Positions 1 to 5,135 of a stretch of DNA of 8,808 nucleotides are shown here, one piece after another. Source of the DNA: an uncultured Bacilli bacterium (lineage in GTDB: Bacteria; Bacillota_I; Bacilli_A; RF39; UBA660); NCBI GenBank assembly GCA_947624125.1, contig CANQIY010000035.1, positions 1 to 8,808 on the forward strand, read 5' to 3'. The first letter of the stretch is position 1, and each line of letters begins with the position of its first letter. A program made the translations under genes and the position numbers. The notes under the pieces were generated by a model. That model saw only the letters and a list, made by a program, of their open reading frames with translations, searched no databases and was not told the origin of the DNA.

Positions 1-276
1 CCAAATGTCAATAAGTTTTCTCGGCATAGCAAAAAGTTTAAAAGACTTATTGACCGTGATAAAATTATTGGGCTCTTAGTTTAAAAATGACTAATCCGAT
101 ATACTTTTTTTGTTTAAAACTATTTTATTTAAAATTAATTTTTTAATATATTTTCGCATAAATCCAAATATTTTCATCTATTTTTCCCTTAATATATGGG
201 CTTTTAACTTTAAATTATTGTTTTGTATATATACCCGGGCTTTTTGAATTTAATTCAGTCAAGACTTAAAGTTAAC
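1..276. other. AT-rich intergenic region, no supported gene
   Basis: I cannot support a gene here. The + strand frame starting at base 1 is open to a TAA at 82-84 and would read as the last 27 residues of a Lys/Arg-rich protein, ending KIIGLLV. The + frame starting at base 2 is open to TAG at 77-79, so neither is distinctive. Bases 1-80 are less AT-rich than the rest and hold an inverted repeat, listed separately. GGGCTCTT at 70-77, GGGCTTTT at 198-205 and GGGCTTTT at 237-244 are short direct repeats, each followed within about 10 bases by TTTAA. A CCCGGG lies at 234-239. A convergent gene may end near 80, but this is a guess. Confidence 0.4.
7..54. repeat. Inverted repeat with 10-bp arms
   Basis: GTCAATAAGT (7-16) and ACTTATTGAC (45-54) are perfect inverted copies. 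The stem extends inward by a wobble pair and two A-T pairs, giving about 13 pairs around a 22-base loop. It is not followed directly by a T-run on either strand, so it is not a standard intrinsic terminator. It could be an RNA structure, a protein site, or the end of an element cut by the window edge. Confidence 0.5.
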
Positions 277-299
277 AAAAAAGTTGCATATTCGCAACT
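277..299 (-). terminator. Intrinsic terminator of spo0A
   Basis: Read on the minus strand, AGTTGC, the six-base loop GAATAT and GCAACT form a perfect 6-bp hairpin followed by five further Ts. The spo0A stop codon TAG (300-298) lies at the 5' side of the stem, so the terminator starts inside the gene end. Confidence 0.8.
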
Positions 300-1062
300 A
301 ATTATATACTAAATTATTTTTAATTCTTATTCTATCAGCAATAGTCGTTAAATATTCTGCATTAGTTGGTTTATCTCTATCAATATTAACACTATTACCA
401 AATATTTCTTCCATTAAATTAATGTCACCACGACTCCAACTAATTTCAATGGCGTGTCTAATCGCTCTTTCTACTCTTGTTGGTGTTGTATCAAATTTCT
501 TAGCTATCACCGGATAAACATCTTTTGTAATATAAGATATGCCACTTGTATTACTATAGACAAGTAAAATTCCTTCTTTAATATATTGATAACCTCTTAT
601 ATGAGATGGAATACCTAATTGATGTAATAAATCTGTAATAACGGCTTCTTGTTGAAACATTTTCATTGGTCTTTGTTTATTTTTCAAATCAATTGTTAAT
701 AATCTCTTTTCTAAACTCAAAAAGCTTATTGGTTTCAACATATAATAATCAATACCATATTCATTTGCTTCTTCTAAGACATTATCATCTTTAAATGATG
801 TTTCAATAATAATATTCTTATTAATACCTCTTTTCTTAAGTTCACCTAAAATAAATAAACCATCAAGTTGAGGTAAAACTAAATCCATAACAATAATATC
901 AATATTATCTTCGTTATTTAAAATATAACTTAGTCCTTCTTCACCATCATTTTTACAAGCTACTACTTCGATTACTTCATGACTGCTAAAATACTTCTCA
1001 AGGTCTTTAGTCATTGTTTCATTATTATCAATGACCAAAACTTTAATACTGTTTTTCATCAT
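298..1062 (-). CDS. spo0A: Stage 0 sporulation response regulator Spo0A
   Basis: Master transcription factor for entry into sporulation; when phosphorylated it binds 0A boxes to activate or repress target promoters. Residues 5-125 form a CheY-like receiver with phospho-acceptor Asp60 in MDLVLPQLDG, Thr88 and Lys110 of the LKP motif. Residues 140-248 are the Spo0A-specific DNA-binding domain, shown by LGIPSHIRGYQY, TTPTRVERAIRHAIE and SWSRGDI, which are near-diagnostic. The length is close to the usual 260-270. Two ATGs occur in tandem; GAGGAG at 1067-1072 lies 4 bases from the first and 7 from the second (1059), so the second may be used. Oddity: the acidic pocket, normally ADDN, reads IDNN, so the second Mg-binding Asp is Asn13. 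The gene is monocistronic by its terminator. Its upstream region carries 0A-like boxes, suggesting autoregulation. The identification is secure. Confidence 0.97.
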   Translation of the reverse strand: MMKNSIKVLVIDNNETMTKDLEKYFSSHEVIEVVACKNDGEEGLSYILNNEDNIDIIVMDLVLPQLDGLFILGELKKRGINKNIIIETSFKDDNVLEEANEYGIDYYMLKPISFLSLEKRLLTIDLKNKQRPMKMFQQEAVITDLLHQLGIPSHIRGYQYIKEGILLVYSNTSGISYITKDVYPVIAKKFDTTPTRVERAIRHAIEISWSRGDINLMEEIFGNSVNIDRDKPTNAEYLTTIADRIRIKNNLVYN

Positions 1063-1096
1063 TTCTCTCCTCTTTTTTCGTACTGCTTGTAAATAT

Positions 1097-1125
1097 ATTA
1101 TAAAAGATTATTTGACAAAAATCCA
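1097..1125 (-). promoter_or_regulatory. Probable spo0A promoter
   Basis: On the minus strand a perfect TATAAT (1102-1097) lies about 35 bases upstream of the spo0A start. The hexamer 17 bases upstream, TGGATT, matches the SigA -35 consensus poorly. A perfect 0A-box-like TTTGTCAAA fills the spacer, so Spo0A could control this promoter directly. I see no convincing SigH -10 (GAAT), unlike the B. subtilis Ps promoter. Confidence 0.5.
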
Positions 1126-1182
1126 TAGGAAGTTTTGACAAGTTTTGTCTATATATGTAAACTGTTGTCGAATGATGTCGAA
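1111..1182. promoter_or_regulatory. Cluster of five Spo0A-box-like sites
   Basis: The B. subtilis 0A box is TTTGTCRAA by established knowledge. Here TTTGACAAA (1111-1119) is a perfect match in reverse. TTTGACAAG (1134-1142) has 8 of 9 in reverse, TTTGTCTAT (1144-1152) 7 of 9, GTTGTCGAA (1164-1172) 8 of 9 and GATGTCGAA (1174-1182) 7 of 9. The last two share the core TGTCGAA exactly 10 bases apart, and the second and third form the palindrome GACAAGTTTTGTC. Centres are spaced 23, 10, 20 and 10 bases, mostly one or two helical turns. The cluster spans the spo0A promoter and its upstream side. Confidence 0.65.
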
Positions 1183-1198
1183 ATAATTTTAATAATTT

Positions 1199-1230
1199 AA
1201 AAAAAAAGCCTTTTTAATTATCTTTGGCTT
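1199..1230 (-). terminator. Intrinsic terminator of pgk
   Basis: On the minus strand AAGCC (1230-1226) pairs with GGCTT (1210-1206) across a 15-base loop, and the run of nine Ts at 1207-1199 begins in the stem. The pgk stop codon is in the loop, so the left arm is coding sequence. The stem is only 5 bp. Confidence 0.6.
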
Positions 1231-2371
1231 GGTTTTCAATATATTCTAAGACATCTAATTTTCCTTCGGCAACATAACTTAGGGTTGCTCCACCCCCGCT
1301 TGAAAGATAAGCAAACTCATTACTAAAACCTAAATTGTGAACAGCAGAAACAGTATCACCACCACCGATATATACTTTATCTTTCTTAGAACGTAAGTTT
1401 TCTAATAATTTTAATGTCCCCTGTTGATATAATTCATTTTCATACTTACCACAAGTTCCATTAAAGAAAATAATTTCAGCATCACTAATTAAATTATCAA
1501 AATTAACTAAATTATCATATATAATATCGTCTTTTTCTATTTCATCTAAAGAAACTACTTCCTTTTTTCCTAATCTTTCTACAACAAAATCTTTGCTATA
1601 AAATATTTTATCATTATAATCTGTTAATAATTTATGCACAACTTCTAAAACATCTTCTTCATTACTAACTAAACTATTACCAACATTATAACCTTTTACT
1701 TTTAAGAAAGTATTTAATATTCCTCCGGTAATAATAATTTTATCGCATTTCTCTATTAAACTTTCAATTATCTTTATTTTATCATCAACTTTTGCTCCGC
1801 CCATGATTACTAAGAATGGATGAGTATTATTTTTTATTAACGGTTCTAAACCTTTAATTTCTTCTTCAACTAAAAAGCCTAAATAGGTATCTAAATAATT
1901 AGCAAGACCCGCAGTTGAAGCATGAAGACGATGTAAAGACGCAAAAGCATCAATTACAAATACAGATGCAAACTGAGCCCAATATTTGGCAAGTTTTAAA
2001 TCATTACTACTTTCTCTTTTCACAGGGACATCAGTAAATCTTGTATTTTCAACTAGGTAACATTTGTTACTATTATCATTTATTGCCTCTAAATGAAGAG
2101 GGTCTTCAATAAATTCGATGTCCATAATATTTTTTAAATATTCATAAACTACTTTTAAACTATTATTATTTTTATCTTCTTCTTTTTTAACTCGACCAAA
2201 ATGACTTAAAATAATAACAGTATTATCATTTTTTAATAAATAATTAATTGTTTTAAGACTTAATTTTATTTTTGTATCATCGGTAATAACACCATCTTTA
2301 ATCGGTACATTAAAATCACATCTTAACAAAATTTTCTTCTTTTTTATCGTTGTTTCACTTAAGTATTTCAT
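1214..2371 (-). CDS. pgk: Phosphoglycerate kinase (divergent)
   Basis: Cytosolic glycolytic enzyme that moves the acyl phosphate of 1,3-bisphosphoglycerate to ADP, making ATP and 3-phosphoglycerate. With the ATG at 2371 the protein is 385 residues and begins 18 residues before DFN, as in typical PGKs. GAGGAG at 2388-2383 lies 11 bases upstream; an in-frame GTG at 2383 abuts that site and is unlikely. Visible motifs: DFNVP (19-23), SHFGR (56-60), ENTRF (108-112), DAFASLHRLHAS (141-152), GGAKVDDKI (191-199), GGGD (336-339) and SSGGGA (357-362). Oddities: the substrate-binding Arg of DDTRI is Lys34, the GPKT motif of the C domain is not recognisable, and WNGPMGVFE is FNGTCGKYE (303-311). The fold is clearly PGK; activity is likely but not certain. 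It has its own promoter and terminator. Confidence 0.94.
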   Translation of the reverse strand: MKYLSETTIKKKKILLRCDFNVPIKDGVITDDTKIKLSLKTINYLLKNDNTVIILSHFGRVKKEEDKNNNSLKVVYEYLKNIMDIEFIEDPLHLEAINDNSNKCYLVENTRFTDVPVKRESSNDLKLAKYWAQFASVFVIDAFASLHRLHASTAGLANYLDTYLGFLVEEEIKGLEPLIKNNTHPFLVIMGGAKVDDKIKIIESLIEKCDKIIITGGILNTFLKVKGYNVGNSLVSNEEDVLEVVHKLLTDYNDKIFYSKDFVVERLGKKEVVSLDEIEKDDIIYDNLVNFDNLISDAEIIFFNGTCGKYENELYQQGTLKLLENLRSKKDKVYIGGGDTVSAVHNLGFSNEFAYLSSGGGATLSYVAEGKLDVLEYIENQAKDN

Positions 2372-2392
2372 TTTTACTATCACTCCTCATTT

Positions 2393-2421
2393 ATTATATC
2401 ATTTATCTTTTTACTCGTAAA
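2393..2421 (-). promoter_or_regulatory. pgk promoter
   Basis: On the minus strand TTTACG (2421-2416), a 17-base spacer and TATAAT (2398-2393), with an extended TGA directly before the -10. It lies between the upstream gene's stop and the pgk ribosome-binding site, leaving a short leader. Confidence 0.7.
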
Positions 2422-2430
2422 TTAATTAAG

Positions 2431-2446
2431 AAGTGATTTGTCACTT
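2431..2446 (-). terminator. Weak hairpin at the end of the surface-protein gene
   Basis: AAGTGA (2431-2436), loop TTTG and TCACTT (2441-2446) form a perfect 6-bp hairpin that overlaps the stop codon of the upstream minus-strand gene. Downstream on the minus strand the sequence is CTTAATTAATTT, not a clean T-run, so termination may be partial and allow readthrough into pgk. Confidence 0.35.
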
Positions 2447-3683
2447 AGGATGTAATGGTAAAAGGTTTTTCTAATGTCCCATCACCAGTTAATTTAATAT
2501 CAGCATTAATATTAAAAACAGGTCTAACTACACATCTAAAATCAGGAATTACTTCATATATCGCACCATTACTGTGAATATATCTAATGCTATATTGGTT
2601 TTGAGATTTATAACCATATCCGTATCTAGTTATTAAAAATTCCCAACTTTCTTGCCCTAATTCTTGATGTTCACTAGGATGCTTACTTTCATTATTAAGA
2701 ATATGTATCCAACTATTTACAACGTTATCCCTTCCTCCCATTCCATTTGGATAGGCATTTACATAGTCGTGCATATATAAAATGCCAACATAAGCATTTA
2801 CTTTATCATTATCTACATCCCAAGTATATTCTTCATTAATTACACCATCATTATTTTTAACAGTATGTGTTGTTTTTAATTTTCCACTTTCAATTAAGAG
2901 CACATTTTTTGCATTATAAACACCACCATTTACATCATCGCAATCACCATAAAGCCAATCTTTTTTAATAATTATGTTTTTTAACTTATCATCTAGTAAA
3001 GCATAAAAAGAATTGTCTTTATAAGTTCCATCTTCATAATCATTTAACTGATGAAATAAATCACTATCAGGCCATTTAGTATCAGTTAATCTTGATGTAT
3101 GCCACATATAAGGAACAGTTAAAGCTGTCCTTTTTATAACTCTTAATTCACCTTTCGAAGTTATTCCAATAATTCGATACATTTTATCATTACTATCAGC
3201 ACCACATTCTTCTGTATTACAACAATAGTCACCTAAACAAATATAATTATTAACATTTTCGCTTTTTAATCCCTGATAACGATAAATATCGCCAATTAAT
3301 TCTTTTGTTAAATGGTTTTCCGGGTCTTTTTCTCTTAATATTCCAATATTTGATTTATCAAAATAAAGGTAACAATATAAAGTTTTATTTGTTTTAACTG
3401 TTATACTATTAACATCACTTACAAAACTAATTGCGTCTTTCACTAAGGTATGGTTATTATCATAACACTCCGATTTTTTAAAAATATAATCGTCGCTCGG
3501 AAATTTGTTATCTTCATTTTGATATTCTTCATATTGATTACCATTTTGGACCATAATAGCAAAGTTTTTATCATGTTTCACTTTTTTTTCGTATAAAACG
3601 TTTTCCTTTTTATTTAAATTAACCATCGAAAAAATACTTAAAACTAAAATCAATAATCCACCTACAAATATTTTCTTTTTCAT
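2445..3683 (-). CDS. Membrane-anchored or secreted protein of unknown function
   Basis: I do not recognise a named family. Residues 1-4 are MKKK and 5-22 a single hydrophobic stretch without a lipobox Cys, so this is a signal peptide or N-terminal anchor with about 390 residues outside. The N-terminal part (35-110) has FPSDDYIF and LYCYLYF. Residues 149-160 contain four Cys (YICLGDYCCNTEEC). Then come YRIIGI (169-174), WPDSDLFHQLND (204-215), IGILYMHDY-like VGILYMHDY (299-307), and a C-terminal RCVVRPVFNIN followed by GDGT and PFTI. From memory this layout resembles large paralogous surface proteins (DUF6273-like) in uncultured gut Firmicutes, an unverified recollection. Eight Cys in total suit an oxidised exterior. 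AAGGGA lies 10 bases before the ATG. It is divergent from an XRE regulator, which may control it. Confidence 0.8.
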   Translation of the reverse strand: MKKKIFVGGLLILVLSIFSMVNLNKKENVLYEKKVKHDKNFAIMVQNGNQYEEYQNEDNKFPSDDYIFKKSECYDNNHTLVKDAISFVSDVNSITVKTNKTLYCYLYFDKSNIGILREKDPENHLTKELIGDIYRYQGLKSENVNNYICLGDYCCNTEECGADSNDKMYRIIGITSKGELRVIKRTALTVPYMWHTSRLTDTKWPDSDLFHQLNDYEDGTYKDNSFYALLDDKLKNIIIKKDWLYGDCDDVNGGVYNAKNVLLIESGKLKTTHTVKNNDGVINEEYTWDVDNDKVNAYVGILYMHDYVNAYPNGMGGRDNVVNSWIHILNNESKHPSEHQELGQESWEFLITRYGYGYKSQNQYSIRYIHSNGAIYEVIPDFRCVVRPVFNINADIKLTGDGTLEKPFTITS

Positions 3684-3713
3684 TACTATTCATTCCCTTA
3701 ATTATAATTATTA

Positions 3714-3753
3714 CTTCAAATATATTTTATCATAGCTTCAATTATTTTTGAAG
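3714..3753. promoter_or_regulatory. Candidate operator: three CTTCAA half-sites
   Basis: CTTCAA (3736-3741) and TTGAAG (3748-3753) form a perfect palindrome with a six-base spacer. A further CTTCAA lies at 3714-3719. The sites sit on the -35, spacer and start region of the minus-strand promoter and just upstream of the plus-strand gene, where an XRE regulator would be expected to bind. That the neighbouring HTH protein binds here is inference. Confidence 0.45.
3724..3752 (-). promoter_or_regulatory. Promoter of the surface-protein gene
   Basis: On the minus strand TTCAAA (3752-3747), 17 bases, then TAAAAT (3729-3724) preceded by TGA as an extended -10. The -35 overlaps one arm of the CTTCAA/TTGAAG palindrome. 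Confidence 0.6.
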
Positions 3754-3776
3754 TATAAATTATATAATTTTATTAA
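3738..3776 (+). promoter_or_regulatory. Possible promoter of the HTH gene
   Basis: A perfect TATAAT is at 3763-3768 with TTCAAT at 3738-3743 (19-base spacer). The alternative is TTGAAG (3748-3753) with TATTAA (3771-3776) at 17 bases. Either way the -35 falls in the palindrome. I cannot choose between them. Confidence 0.4.
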
Positions 3777-3801
3777 GAACTTATATTTGGAGGATAACAA
3801 T

Positions 3802-4137
3802 ATGGATAATGATATGACTAATTTAAAAAAAATCGTAAAGGCTCAAAATAAATCATTAACGGCTTTAGCTGTTGAATTAGAAATTTCGCAAGAAGCAATT
3901 AGTCAGTATATAAGTGGTAAAATTAAACCAAAAATGACTACTATCATCAAAATGGCAAAGATTTTAAATACTTCGACTGACTATTTATTAGGTTTAACTG
4001 ATAATCCAACTCCAAATAACATTGTTTTAACCGAAAAAGAAAATAAGATTATTGAAAATTATCGGAAGTTAAATGATACAGAGAAAATACAATTAGATAG
4101 TTATCTACAAGCGATAATTGACTTAAAAAAATTATAA
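3802..4137 (+). CDS. XRE-family HTH transcriptional regulator
   Basis: Small DNA-binding protein of 111 residues. Residues 6-64 are a Cro/CI-type helix-turn-helix: SLTALAVELEI (18-28) is the positioning helix and SQEAISQYISG (29-39) the turn and recognition helix, followed by TTIIKMAKILNTSTDYLLG, typical of the family. Residues 75-111 are a short predicted-helical tail (LTEKENKIIENYRKLNDTEK) that probably mediates dimerisation. The start at 3802 is set by GGAGG at 3789-3793, eight bases upstream; the frame is open further to a TTG at 3748, which has no ribosome-binding site and overlaps the promoter region. No effector domain is present. It is transcribed divergently from the surface-protein gene, so local repression of that gene and itself is the likely role (inference). 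The target is unknown. Confidence 0.9.
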   Translation: MDNDMTNLKKIVKAQNKSLTALAVELEISQEAISQYISGKIKPKMTTIIKMAKILNTSTDYLLGLTDNPTPNNIVLTEKENKIIENYRKLNDTEKIQLDSYLQAIIDLKKL

Positions 4138-4138
4138 A

Positions 4139-4162
4139 AAAAACTTCAATTAAGAAGTTTTT
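4139..4162. terminator. Bidirectional terminator between the HTH gene and gap
   Basis: AAAAACTTC (4139-4147), loop AATTAA and GAAGTTTTT (4154-4162) form a perfect 9-bp hairpin with A-run and T-run flanks, so it can stop both convergent transcripts. It overlaps the gap stop codon (4163-4161). Confidence 0.85.
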
Positions 4163-5135
4163 ATTTAAACATACATTTTGCTACTCGTAACATTTGAGAA
4201 GTATATCCTAATTCATTATCATACCAAGCAACAATTTTATATAAATTTTTACCATCAACACTAACAACATTAGTTAAAAGGCCATCGACTAAAGCTCCGA
4301 CTCTCTTACCAATAACGTCACTAGAAACTAAGGGAGCCATTGTTACTTTTAAAGCTTCACTTTGATGTTCTTCTAGTACTTTATTTATTTCTTCTTTTGT
4401 TGGTGTTTGTTTTAATTCTAAAGTTACATCTATAAGTGAACCATCAGGAACCGGAACACGATAAGCAATAACTAAACCAATAGCTGATGCTGCCCCAGTG
4501 GATGCCGGAATAATATTTTGACTAGCACTTCTTCCTCTTCTTGCATATATTCCCTTTTTATGAGTAATATCTAAAGTTTCTTGGTCATTAGTAAACGCAT
4601 GGACAGTACTCATAAAACCTTTTTCAATGGTATAAGCATCATCTATTACTTTTAATATAGGGGCAAGACAATTAGTCGTACAACTAGCTGCTGAAACTAC
4701 ATCTTCCGTTCCATCTAAAATATTTTCATTTACTCCATAAACAACAGTCTTAACATTACCTTTCGCTGGAGCTGATATTAAAACCTTTTTAGCTCCCGAT
4801 TCGATATGAATATGAGCATCTTCATATTTGGTAAAAACACCACTACATTCTAAAACTAAATCAATATTTAAATCTTTCCATGGTAAATTATGAGGGTCTT
4901 TTTCACTAAAGACTTTAATTCTTTTTTTACCCGCTACTATTATTTCATTTTCGGAAAAATCTATCTCATTTTCATGAAAACTACGATGAACAGTATCATA
5001 CTTTAACAAATGACATAACTCTTCAGCATTTCCTAAATCATTGATAGCTACAATATCAAAATCAATGCCAGTAATCATTTCTCTAAAAGCTATCCTTCCA
5101 ATTCTTCCAAAACCATTAATCGCTACTCTAATCAT
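4161..5135 (-). CDS. gap: Glyceraldehyde-3-phosphate dehydrogenase (type I), internally shortened
   Basis: Cytosolic glycolytic enzyme converting glyceraldehyde-3-phosphate, NAD and phosphate to 1,3-bisphosphoglycerate, the substrate of PGK. NGFGRIGR (7-14) is the Rossmann dinucleotide loop; Asp33 in AINDL fits NAD preference. Catalytic Cys152 is in SAASCTTNCLAP and His179 in TVHAFTNDQ. STGAA (212-216) is the phosphate loop, Arg226 in YRVPVPDGS the phosphate-binding Arg, and WYDNELGY closes the domain. Oddity: family members have about ten more residues (typically PELKGKLDG) between the phosphate loop helix and RVPVP; here GLVIAYRVP joins directly, and the length is 324 against about 334. The frame is intact. 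AGGAGG sits five bases before the ATG, inside the end of the upstream kinase gene, with an 8-base overlap, so translation is probably coupled. Confidence 0.96.
   Translation of the reverse strand: MIRVAINGFGRIGRIAFREMITGIDFDIVAINDLGNAEELCHLLKYDTVHRSFHENEIDFSENEIIVAGKKRIKVFSEKDPHNLPWKDLNIDLVLECSGVFTKYEDAHIHIESGAKKVLISAPAKGNVKTVVYGVNENILDGTEDVVSAASCTTNCLAPILKVIDDAYTIEKGFMSTVHAFTNDQETLDITHKKGIYARRGRSASQNIIPASTGAASAIGLVIAYRVPVPDGSLIDVTLELKQTPTKEEINKVLEEHQSEALKVTMAPLVSSDVIGKRVGALVDGLLTNVVSVDGKNLYKIVAWYDNELGYTSQMLRVAKCMFK

Noticed and set aside
1..27. Minus-strand ATG at 27 opening a frame (MPRKLIDIW) out of the window
   Set aside because: Only nine codons are visible, there is no ribosome-binding site and it lies within the inverted repeat.
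3748..3801. TTG-started N-terminal extension of the HTH gene
   Set aside because: It has no ribosome-binding site and overlaps the palindrome and promoters; GGAGG eight bases before the ATG at 3802 decides the start.
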